A stretch of DNA of 9,370 nucleotides from CAYVIB01 sp964451365 (GTDB lineage: Bacteria; Pseudomonadota; Gammaproteobacteria; Pseudomonadales; Cellvibrionaceae): positions 1 through 9,370 of the forward strand of contig CAYVIB010000066.1 in NCBI GenBank assembly GCA_964451365.1, given 5' to 3'. Shown here one piece after another: positions 1 through 4,054 of this stretch. The position numbers and the translations under genes are program-made. The stretch's first letter is position 1, and the number at the start of each line of letters is the position of its first letter. The notes under the pieces were generated by a model that saw nothing but the letters and a program-made list of their open reading frames with translations, was not told where the DNA came from and made no database searches.

Positions 1-55
1 CCGTGAAGGCGGTCGTACCGTGGGTGCCGGTGTTGTTGCCAAGGTGATTGAATAA
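1..55 (+). CDS. tuf: Elongation factor Tu, C-terminal end (partial)
   Basis: Codons run in frame from base 2 to the TAA at 53-55 and encode REGGRTVGAGVVAKVIE, the nearly invariant C-terminus of EF-Tu domain 3. EF-Tu is the GTPase that delivers aminoacyl-tRNA to the ribosomal A site. Only about 17 of roughly 395-407 residues are present because the window starts inside the gene, so nothing can be said about its G domain or start. In gammaproteobacteria a tuf copy (tufB) commonly precedes a tRNA and secE-nusG, which is exactly the order here. Identification is secure; which tuf copy it is is inferred from context. Confidence 0.95.
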   Translation, partial: REGGRTVGAGVVAKVIE

Positions 56-78
56 TCACCGCAATAGTGTAAGAAACA

Positions 79-104
79 GCCGGCGCACGGCAACGTGTGC
101 TGGC
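79..104 (+). other. tuf-trnW intergenic hairpin with GNRA tetraloop
   Basis: Bases 79-89 pair with 94-104 to give an 11-bp stem (two G-U wobbles, 82-101 and 85-98) closed by the tetraloop GCAA at 90-93, which fits the GNRA class. No U-tract follows (the next bases are AACGATTATA), so it is not an intrinsic terminator. It lies 23 nt after the tuf stop and 9 nt before the mature tRNA 5' end. It could protect the tuf mRNA 3' end once the tRNA is cut out by RNase P, or be a processing signal. The pairing is seen; the role is inferred. Confidence 0.6.
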
Positions 105-113
105 AACGATTAT

Positions 114-189
114 AGGCCAGTAGTTCAATTGGTAGAGCGTCGGTCTCCAAAACCGAAAGTTGGGGGTTCGAGTCCCTCCTGGCCTGCCA
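114..189 (+). tRNA. trnW: tRNA-Trp (anticodon CCA)
   Basis: This is a complete 76-nt cloverleaf. The acceptor arm pairs AGGCCAG (114-120) with CTGGCCT (179-185), the discriminator is G186, and a genomically encoded CCA tail sits at 187-189. The anticodon stem TCGGT (140-144) / ACCGA (152-156) encloses the loop CTCCAAA (145-151), with anticodon CCA at 147-149, which reads UGG (Trp). The D-loop carries GG, and GTTCGAGTC marks the T-arm. The sequence closely follows the E. coli tRNA-Trp pattern. It lies between tuf and secE and was probably cotranscribed with tuf, since no promoter or terminator is evident between them. Confidence 0.98.
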
Positions 190-246
190 TGATTTGTCGG
201 AATTTGTTTGGACGAACGTTCAGGCAGAGAAGTGTTGAGAGTGTTT

Positions 247-615
247 ATGAACGCTAAGGTCGAAAAAGAATTTCACTTTGATGGGCTTAAATGGCTGTTG
301 GTGGCGCTGCTGGTTTTCGGCGGGGCTTTTGCCAATTCCTACTACGCTGGAGAAGTGGCACTTCTGTATCGCGTCTTGGCGCTCGTCGCTCTGGGACTGA
401 TCGCTGCCTTTGTGGCAGTCAATACTGCAAAGGGAGATGCGTTTTGGGATTTGCTGAAGGCCGCTCAGGTGGAAGTCCGGAAAGTCGTATGGCCTTCCAA
501 GCAGGAAACTACTCAAACAACGCTTGTAGTGGTTGCAGTGGTTATTGTGACAGCGTTATTGCTTTGGGGACTGGATGCATTACTGGGTTATCTTGCATCG
601 CTAATTATCGGTTAA
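247..615 (+). CDS. secE: Preprotein translocase subunit SecE
   Basis: This 122-residue inner-membrane protein is the SecE subunit of the SecYEG channel, which clamps and stabilises SecY during export of unfolded proteins. Three hydrophobic segments are visible at about residues 16-33, 38-60 and 92-120, the three-span form typical of gammaproteobacteria (E. coli SecE is 127 residues). Before the last span lies the conserved cytoplasmic amphipathic helix and motif VEVRKVVWPSKQETTQTT (about 75-92), the essential SecE signature. The ATG at 247 is preferred over the in-frame TTG at 208 because GAGAG (237-241) sits 5 nt upstream and the N-terminus then aligns with the family. nusG begins 10 nt after the stop, so the two are almost certainly one operon. 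Confidence 0.95.
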   Translation: MNAKVEKEFHFDGLKWLLVALLVFGGAFANSYYAGEVALLYRVLALVALGLIAAFVAVNTAKGDAFWDLLKAAQVEVRKVVWPSKQETTQTTLVVVAVVIVTALLLWGLDALLGYLASLIIG

Positions 616-625
616 GGGTACTTCC

Positions 626-1159
626 ATGGCAAAACGATGGTATGTAGTGCATGCATATTCGGGCTACGAAAAGAAAGTGGCTGCTGCACTCAAAGAGCGA
701 ATCGAACTGATGGGCATGCAGGACCAGTTTGGTGAAGTCCTGGTGCCTACCGAAGAAGTGGTGGAAATGCGCGGTGGACAAAAAAGAAAGTCCGAGCGTA
801 AATTTTTTCCCGGCTACGTTCTGGTGCAAATGGAATTGACTGATGATGCCTGGCACTTGGTTAAAGAAACTCCACGCGTTATGGGTTTTATTGGCGGCAA
901 GGCGGATAAACCCGCGCCGATCACAGACAAGGAAGCGGAGCTGATTCTGCAGCGAGTGGACGATTCCGTTGACAAACCCAAGCCCAAAACGCTGTTCGAA
1001 CCGGGTGAAATGGTGCGGGTTATCGATGGTCCGTTTAATGACTTCAATGGCGTGGTTGAAGAAGTTAACTACGAGAAAAATAAACTCCAGGTCGCCGTAC
1101 TGATATTTGGGCGGTCAACACCCGTCGAACTTGATTTTGGGCAGGTTGAAAAGAGTTAA
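626..1159 (+). CDS. nusG: Transcription termination/antitermination factor NusG
   Basis: The 177 residues match full-length NusG (E. coli 181). The N-terminal NGN domain (about 1-120, opening with KRWYVVHAYSGYEKKVA and containing RKFFPGYVLV at 58-67) binds the RNA polymerase clamp and suppresses pausing. After a linker, the C-terminal KOW domain (about 125-177, EPGEMVRVIDGPFNDFNG) binds either ribosomal protein S10 or Rho. The contact segment IFGRSTPVELDF keeps Ile160, Phe161 and Arg163, equivalent to E. coli Ile164, Phe165 and Arg167, so both coupling to ribosomes and Rho recruitment should be intact. AAGGG (614-618), overlapping the secE stop, provides the ribosome binding site. The gene is followed by an intrinsic terminator. 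Nothing is unusual in the protein. Confidence 0.97.
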   Translation: MAKRWYVVHAYSGYEKKVAAALKERIELMGMQDQFGEVLVPTEEVVEMRGGQKRKSERKFFPGYVLVQMELTDDAWHLVKETPRVMGFIGGKADKPAPITDKEAELILQRVDDSVDKPKPKTLFEPGEMVRVIDGPFNDFNGVVEEVNYEKNKLQVAVLIFGRSTPVELDFGQVEKS

Positions 1160-1168
1160 CACGTATCT

Positions 1169-1183
1169 CTGAGCCTCGCTCAG
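1169..1183 (+). other. Small perfect hairpin downstream of nusG
   Basis: CTGAGC (1169-1174) and GCTCAG (1178-1183) form a perfect 6-bp stem with a 3-nt loop, 9 nt after the nusG stop and just upstream of the terminator. There is no U-run after it. It may be an mRNA 3'-end stabiliser or chance; the role is unknown. Confidence 0.35.
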
Positions 1184-1197
1184 CAACAGATTTGGTT

Positions 1198-1229
1198 GCC
1201 TTCTTCCGGTAACGCGGAGGAGGGCTTTT
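1198..1229 (+). terminator. Rho-independent terminator after nusG
   Basis: GCCTTCTTCCG (1198-1208) pairs with CGGAGGAGGGC (1215-1225) to give an 11-bp stem with two G-U wobbles (1201-1222 and 1204-1219) and the 6-nt loop GTAACG. TTTT follows directly (1226-1229), then CGTGTCTTT. The stem, its GC-rich base and the adjoining U-tract fit an intrinsic terminator ending the secE-nusG transcript, as happens in E. coli. The U-tract is short, so some readthrough into rplK is likely. Confidence 0.65.
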
Positions 1230-1239
1230 CGTGTCTTTG

Positions 1240-1260
1240 GGAAGTGGAGAAGTCACTTCC
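1240..1260 (+). other. Inverted repeat in the rplK upstream region
   Basis: GGAAGTG (1240-1246) and CACTTCC (1254-1260) form a perfect 7-bp stem with a 7-nt loop. The outer bases TTGGG (1237-1241) could alternatively pair with CCCAA (1262-1266). No U-tract follows. It lies between the nusG terminator and the L1 site, where the rplK transcript should begin, so it could be an operator-like DNA site or part of the leader RNA. Confidence 0.4.
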
Positions 1261-1275
1261 TCCCAAGGCGGGGGA

Positions 1276-1310
1276 GCCGATGAAGAACAGTTTTGCCACT
1301 GTTTGGAGGC
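1276..1310 (+). promoter_or_regulatory. L1-binding autoregulatory leader of rplKA
   Basis: GCC (1276-1278) pairs with GGC (1308-1310). AACAGT (1286-1291) pairs perfectly with ACTGTT (1298-1303) around the loop TTTGCC. Between the two helices lies an asymmetric internal loop with GATGAAG (1279-1285) on one strand and TGGA (1304-1307) on the other. The 23S rRNA site for L1 (helices 76-78) has, as I recall it for E. coli, the same arrangement with UGAAG opposite UGGA, and L1 is known to repress the L11-L1 operon by binding an rRNA mimic in the leader. The element ends 30 nt before the rplK ATG, close enough to control its translation. The structure is seen; L1 binding follows from the family precedent. 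Confidence 0.7.
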
Positions 1311-1340
1311 GCTATTACCCAAAACAGAGGAGTAAAAACG

Positions 1341-1772
1341 ATGGCAAAAAAAATAGAGGCTTATATTAAGCTACAGGTCAGCGCCGCCCAGGCGAACCCG
1401 AGCCCTCCCGTTGGCCCCGCATTGGGTCAGCACGGTGTGAATATCATGGAGTTCTGTAAGGCGTTCAACGCCCAGACCCAGGGTATGGAGCCCGGTTCTC
1501 CGGTTCCGGTAGTTATCACTGTTTACAGTGACCGCAGCTTCACCTTCACTATGAAAACCCCGCCGGCGGCATTCCTGCTGCGCAAGGCGGCAAAAATCAA
1601 ATCAGGTAGTGGTACGCCCAACACGGTCAAAGTGGGCAAGGTGACTCGCGCCCAACTGGAAGAAATCGCACAAATTAAAATGCCGGACCTGACCGCCTCG
1701 GATATGGAAGCAGCGGTTCGAACCATTGCCGGCAGCGCAAGAAGTGCCGGTATTGATGTGGAGGGCTTATAA
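1341..1772 (+). CDS. rplK: 50S ribosomal protein L11
   Basis: The 143-residue product matches L11 (E. coli 142). It binds the GTPase-associated centre of 23S rRNA at the stalk base and is needed for factor-dependent GTP hydrolysis and for RelA activation. The N-terminal domain (about 1-70) carries the proline-rich NPSPPVGPALGQHGVNIMEFCK (19-40), whose Pro22/Pro23/Pro26 region is where thiostrepton-class antibiotics act. The C-terminal rRNA-binding domain (about 74-143) includes KTPPAA and IKSGSGTPN. The ATG at 1341 has AGGAG (1328-1332) 8 nt upstream; a longer in-frame start at 1293 would lie in the L1 leader and adds non-homologous residues. rplA starts one base after the stop, so the pair are translationally coupled and L1 binding should repress both. 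Confidence 0.97.
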   Translation: MAKKIEAYIKLQVSAAQANPSPPVGPALGQHGVNIMEFCKAFNAQTQGMEPGSPVPVVITVYSDRSFTFTMKTPPAAFLLRKAAKIKSGSGTPNTVKVGKVTRAQLEEIAQIKMPDLTASDMEAAVRTIAGSARSAGIDVEGL

Positions 1773-1773
1773 G

Positions 1774-2469
1774 ATGGCCAAGCTGAGCAAAAGACAAAAA
1801 GCAATCCGCGAAAGCGTTGACTTCACCAGGATTTATCCGATCGACGAGGCAATTAAAGTCCTGCAGGGCTTGCCGAAGATCAAATTTACCGAAACCGTGG
1901 ACGTTGCTGTTAATCTCGGTATCGATCCGCGTAAATCCGACCAGGGCGTTCGCGGTGCCACCAGCCTGCCGCATGGCACGGGTAAGGACGTGCGTGTTGC
2001 GGTGTTTACCCAGGGCGCCAATGCGGACGCCGCGAAAGAGGCGGGTGCCGAATTTGTTGGTATGGAAGACCTGGCCGAGAAAATCAAAGGCGGCATGATG
2101 GACTTCGACGTGGTTATCGCCGATCCGGCGGCCATGCGCGTTGTTGGCCAATTGGGTCAGGTGCTGGGCCCGCGCGGCCTGATGCCGAACCCGAAAACCG
2201 GCACCGTGACGCCCGATGTTGTCGGTGCGGTTAAAAATGCCAAGGCTGGACAGGTGCGCTTCCGTGCGGACAAGGGCGGTGTAATCCACGGTGGCATCGG
2301 AAAAATTTCTTTTGATTCGAAAGCCATCAAGGAAAACCTGGAAGCCCTGATTAACGATTTGAAAAAAGCCAAGCCTTCCTCCTCCAAGGGTGTATACCTC
2401 AAGAAGATTTCCCTGAGCACCACAATGGGACCGGGCTTAACGATAGATCAGGCATCGCTGGATATTTAA
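1774..2469 (+). CDS. rplA: 50S ribosomal protein L1
   Basis: The 231-residue product corresponds to L1 (E. coli 234), the two-domain protein of the mobile L1 stalk that helps move deacylated tRNA through the E site, and the translational repressor of its own operon. Family signatures are KFTETVDVAV (37-46), the long conserved LGPRGLMPNPKTGTVTPDV (131-149) and TTMGPG (216-221). The RNA-binding surface of domain I is formed by the N- and C-terminal parts. The start at 1774 has GGAGGG (1760-1765) inside the rplK end, 8 nt upstream. The gap to rplK is 1 nt. Its target in the mRNA is the leader structure at about 1276-1310. Confidence 0.97.
   Translation: MAKLSKRQKAIRESVDFTRIYPIDEAIKVLQGLPKIKFTETVDVAVNLGIDPRKSDQGVRGATSLPHGTGKDVRVAVFTQGANADAAKEAGAEFVGMEDLAEKIKGGMMDFDVVIADPAAMRVVGQLGQVLGPRGLMPNPKTGTVTPDVVGAVKNAKAGQVRFRADKGGVIHGGIGKISFDSKAIKENLEALINDLKKAKPSSSKGVYLKKISLSTTMGPGLTIDQASLDI
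2437..2466 (+). promoter_or_regulatory. Candidate promoter for rplJL at the rplA end
   Basis: TTAACG (2437-2442) and GATATT (2461-2466), 18 nt apart, each match the sigma-70 consensus at four of six positions. A start near 2473 would place the whole L10 leader on the transcript, the layout known for the E. coli PL10 promoter. The match is weak and could be chance. Confidence 0.25.
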
Positions 2470-2483
2470 CTTCGGGCGATGCC
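2451..2483 (+). other. Perfect inverted repeat spanning the rplA stop codon
   Basis: GGCATCGC (2451-2458) and GCGATGCC (2476-2483) are perfect 8-bp complements separated by 17 nt that contain the rplA TAA (2467-2469). It overlaps the last coding codons and the putative rplJ promoter -10. No U-tract follows, so it is not a terminator. It may be an operator, an mRNA end or a processing structure. Confidence 0.5.
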
Positions 2484-2499
2484 AACAGACTTTGGGGTT

Positions 2500-2526
2500 C
2501 GCGTTTCGCCGGTAGTGGAAAACGCG
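2500..2526 (+). other. Leader hairpin upstream of the L10 site
   Basis: CGCGTTT (2500-2506) pairs with AAACGCG (2520-2526), a perfect 7-bp stem with a 13-nt loop, ending 2 nt before the L10 basal stem begins. It is probably one arm of the folded rplJ leader. Confidence 0.45.
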
Positions 2527-2528
2527 GG

Positions 2529-2633
2529 CCGTCAAAGACCGTAGGCGTGGTGATTGTTTTATAACAGCTTGATGTTGTTGCAGTAAAAACAGCGCCGCTT
2601 AATCGCTTCCTGTGGAGCAGCCTACGCAGACGG
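2529..2633 (+). promoter_or_regulatory. Ribosomal protein L10 leader (autoregulatory RNA)
   Basis: CCGTC (2529-2533) pairs with GACGG (2629-2633), and CGTAGGC (2540-2546) pairs with GCCTACG (2620-2626). The helices are separated by an asymmetric internal loop with AAAGAC (2534-2539) on one strand and CA (2627-2628) on the other. CCGTCAAAGACCG and the matching 3' strand GCAGACGG are what I recall as the core of the E. coli rplJ leader, where the L10-(L7/L12)4 complex binds and blocks L10 translation, well upstream of the start codon. Here the core ends 123 nt before the rplJ ATG, similar spacing. The 73-nt interior (2547-2619) holds arms I could not fold with confidence. Confidence 0.8.
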
Positions 2634-2721
2634 TGTGAAACCCAATTCAGGTTTATTTGGATTTGGATGTGATCACCAAAAACGGGTTTTCAGATTCTTA
2701 CGGTTCTTTGTGAGCATCCGG

Positions 2722-2749
2722 AAATCTTAACTTCAGATCCAGGAGATTT
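2722..2749 (+). other. Possible pairing that masks the rplJ ribosome binding site
   Basis: AAATCT (2722-2727) is complementary to AGATTT (2744-2749), and the second arm overlaps the 3' half of the Shine-Dalgarno AGGAG (2741-2745). The stem is AU-rich with a 16-nt loop and would be weak alone, but it could be the part of the leader switched by L10 binding upstream. Speculative. Confidence 0.25.
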
Positions 2750-2756
2750 AAAGAGT

Positions 2757-3287
2757 ATGCCAATAGGACTCGAAGACAAAAAAGCGATTGTCGCTGATGT
2801 TAATGAGACCGCGGCCAATGCGTTATCTCTGGTGATTGCCGATGCCCGTGGTGTCACGGTCAGCGCTATGGATACCTTGCGCAAGCAAGCTCGCGAGAAT
2901 GGTGTACGTCTTCAGGTAGTGCGCAATACTCTCGCCAAGCGAGCCATTCAGGGTACCGCTTTTGAGTGTGTAAGTGAAACGCTGGTTGGCCCCAGCCTGT
3001 TTGGATTTTCGATGGAAGATCCAGGTGCGGCGGCCCGACTCTTCAAAGATTTTGCCAAAGCGCAGGATAAATTTGAAGTCAAAGCGTTGTCAGTGGGTGG
3101 AAAATTGCTGGATGCGAGTCAAATTGACGCGTTGGCAAAACTCCCGACACTGCACGAAGCGCTGTCTCAGCTGGCAAGCGTCATGATCGCACCGGTCACC
3201 AAACTGGTTCGAACTTTCAACGAAGTTCCAACCAAGGTTACGCGCGCGGTCGCTGCGGTTCGCGACCAAAAACAGCAGGCGGCTTAA
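2757..3287 (+). CDS. rplJ: 50S ribosomal protein L10
   Basis: The 176-residue product is L10 (E. coli 165), the stalk base that holds the L7/L12 dimers on 23S rRNA next to L11. The N-terminal globular domain (about 1-130) shows the family features LEDKKAIVADV (5-15), ADARGVTV (28-35) and LQVVRNTLAKRA (52-63). The C-terminal part (about 131-176) is a long helix (LHEALSQLASVMIAPVTKLVRTFNEVP), on which two L7/L12 dimers would dock, as in other proteobacteria. AGGAG (2741-2745) lies 11 nt before the ATG. The gene has its own leader and its complex with L7/L12 is the expected repressor. rplL follows after 65 nt. Relative to E. coli the difference is mainly a longer C-terminal tail ending RDQKQQAA. 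Confidence 0.96.
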   Translation: MPIGLEDKKAIVADVNETAANALSLVIADARGVTVSAMDTLRKQARENGVRLQVVRNTLAKRAIQGTAFECVSETLVGPSLFGFSMEDPGAAARLFKDFAKAQDKFEVKALSVGGKLLDASQIDALAKLPTLHEALSQLASVMIAPVTKLVRTFNEVPTKVTRAVAAVRDQKQQAA

Positions 3288-3289
3288 GC

Positions 3290-3303
3290 CCTGGTTTTCC
3301 AGG
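3290..3303 (+). other. Small hairpin between rplJ and rplL
   Basis: CCTGG (3290-3294) and CCAGG (3299-3303) form a 5-bp stem with a TTTT loop, 2 nt after the rplJ stop, followed by TTTAGTT. It is too short to call a terminator, and rplL must be transcribed through it in large amounts. It could be a processing or stability element. Confidence 0.3.
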
Positions 3304-3352
3304 TTTAGTTACCTGCTTTCATTCGTACTAAATTTTTAATGGAGATTGAGTA

Positions 3353-3733
3353 ATGGCTCTTTCTAAAGAAGATATCTTAAATGCAATCGCTGAAATGTCA
3401 GTGATGGACGTTGTGGAACTGGTTGAAGCAATGGAAGAAAAATTCGGCGTTTCCGCAGCCGCGGCTGTTGCCGTGGCCGCTCCTGCTGCCGCTGCCGATG
3501 CCGGCGCTGCTGCTGAAGAGCAAACCGAATTCGACGTTATTCTTGCATCCGCCGGAGACAAGAAAGTTAACGTCATCAAGGCTGTTCGCGCAATTACAGG
3601 TCTTGGCCTGAAAGAAGCGAAAGACCTGGTTGACGGTGCTCCCAAGCCGGTTAAAGAAGGCGCTTCCAAGGCAGAAGCCGAAGACGCCAAAAAGCAACTT
3701 GAAGAAGCTGGCGCTACTGTCGAGCTCAAGTAA
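3353..3733 (+). CDS. rplL: 50S ribosomal protein L7/L12
   Basis: The 126-residue acidic stalk protein is present in several copies per ribosome and recruits and activates the translational GTPases EF-Tu, EF-G, IF2 and RF3. The N-terminal dimerisation and L10-binding helices span about residues 1-31 (ALSKEDILNAIAEMSVMDVV). A flexible, strongly Ala-rich hinge occupies about 34-57. The compact C-terminal factor-binding domain follows (about 58-126, with KKVNVIKAVRAITGLGLKEAKDLVD at 70-94). It is 5 residues longer than the E. coli protein, in or near the hinge, a normal place for variation. GGAGA (3341-3345) sits 7 nt before the ATG. The attenuator after the stop fits the need for more L7/L12 than RNA polymerase. 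Confidence 0.97.
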   Translation: MALSKEDILNAIAEMSVMDVVELVEAMEEKFGVSAAAAVAVAAPAAAADAGAAAEEQTEFDVILASAGDKKVNVIKAVRAITGLGLKEAKDLVDGAPKPVKEGASKAEAEDAKKQLEEAGATVELK

Positions 3734-3740
3734 GTTGCTT

Positions 3741-3766
3741 AAATTGCAAGGCATTGCCTTCAATTT
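3741..3766 (+). other. Hairpin immediately after rplL
   Basis: AAATTG (3741-3746) pairs with CAATTT (3761-3766) and AAGGC (3748-3752) with GCCTT (3756-3760), giving 11 bp around a 3-nt ATT loop with one bulged C (3747). It begins 8 nt after the rplL stop. The stem base is AU-rich and no U-run follows, so it is more likely an mRNA-stabilising or processing hairpin than a terminator. Confidence 0.5.
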
Positions 3767-3773
3767 CGGACGA

Positions 3774-3803
3774 GGTCAGTTGGTTTTCGCCGGCTGGCCT
3801 TTT
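3774..3803 (+). terminator. rplL-rpoB intrinsic terminator/attenuator
   Basis: Bases 3774-3783 pair with 3790-3799 in a 10-bp stem that includes three G-U wobbles (3776-3797, 3780-3793, 3781-3792), around the loop TTTTCG (3784-3789). TTTT follows at 3800-3803, then CCCGTTT. This has the form of an intrinsic terminator, weakened by the wobbles and the interrupted U-tract. rpoB follows on the same strand with no strong promoter visible, so partial termination is expected, as established for the E. coli rplL-rpoB attenuator, which stops most transcripts before rpoBC. Confidence 0.6.
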
Positions 3804-3829
3804 CCCGTTTGCGGTCTGCGTAAGATCGA

Positions 3830-3892
3830 AGTGGTTTGACTGGCTGTGCGGGATACTGTCGCCACACTGTCAAAGGCGAAGCAGTCACCACT
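3830..3892 (+). other. Long imperfect stem-loop, possible RNase III-type processing site
   Basis: AGTGGT (3830-3835) pairs with ACCACT (3887-3892) and GACTG (3838-3842) with CAGTC (3882-3886), with a two-base TT bulge (3836-3837). A nested stem TCGCC (3859-3863) / GGCGA (3875-3879) can form inside. E. coli has an RNase III cleavage site in the same rplL-rpoB spacer, so the position suggests a similar role, but no cleavage can be read from sequence. Confidence 0.4.
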
Positions 3893-3904
3893 AACAGTCA
3901 CCAC
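3882..3904 (+). repeat. Tandem 10-bp direct repeat upstream of rpoB
   Basis: CAGTCACCAC occurs at 3882-3891 and again at 3895-3904, a 13-nt period with the spacer TAA. Both copies are complementary to the same upstream strand (GTGGT plus GACTG, 3831-3842), so they offer alternative 3' arms for the preceding stem. Confidence 0.7.
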
Positions 3905-3916
3905 AAAACAAAAGTT

Positions 3917-3942
3917 AGACGCGGCCAAGTCAGACACGGCCA
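3917..3942 (+). repeat. Short direct repeat, AGACrCGGCCA
   Basis: AGACGCGGCCA (3917-3927) and AGACACGGCCA (3932-3942) are near-identical, 15 nt apart, in the spacer before rpoB. The rest of the spacer to 4040 is AT-richer, with a palindrome CAATATTG (3964-3971) and a 5-bp pairing CTCGC (3979-3983) / GCGAG (4002-4006) followed by TTCTTTTG. I see no convincing promoter, gene or RNA in it. Confidence 0.5.
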
Positions 3943-4054
3943 GAGCCCGTAACGATATTTGAACAATATTGAAACGGTCTCGCTAAAAAGGGGCTCCAAT
4001 CGCGAGTTCTTTTGTCTACAAGATATTGATCCGTGAACAAGCTGAGGAACACTG

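Noticed and set aside
208..246. Longer secE start at TTG 208
   Set aside because: The added 13 residues are not seen in SecE, and ATG 247 has a well-placed GAGAG.
48..257. 69-residue + strand frame running through the tRNA
   Set aside because: It crosses the whole tRNA-Trp gene and the secE ribosome binding site, so it cannot be a real protein gene.
1216..1263. Antiterminator-like pairing of 1216-1223 with 1256-1263
   Set aside because: Eight base pairs are possible, but the second arm is transcribed after the polymerase has already passed the U-tract, so it could not prevent termination in cis.
1293..1318. Promoter TTGCCA (1293-1298) / TATTAC (1313-1318) for rplK
   Set aside because: The spacer is only 14 nt, and the RNA would start after the L1 site and almost on top of the Shine-Dalgarno.
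1293..1340. Longer rplK start at ATG 1293
   Set aside because: It lies inside the L1 leader, lacks homology to L11, and the ATG at 1341 has a strong Shine-Dalgarno.
3452..3515. Alanine-codon low-complexity tract as a possible repeat element
   Set aside because: It encodes the normal flexible hinge of L7/L12.
3836..3857. Promoter TTGACT (3836-3841) / GATACT (3852-3857) for rpoB
   Set aside because: The -35 match is good, but the spacing is 10 nt, far below the workable 16-18 nt, and no other -10 is placed correctly.
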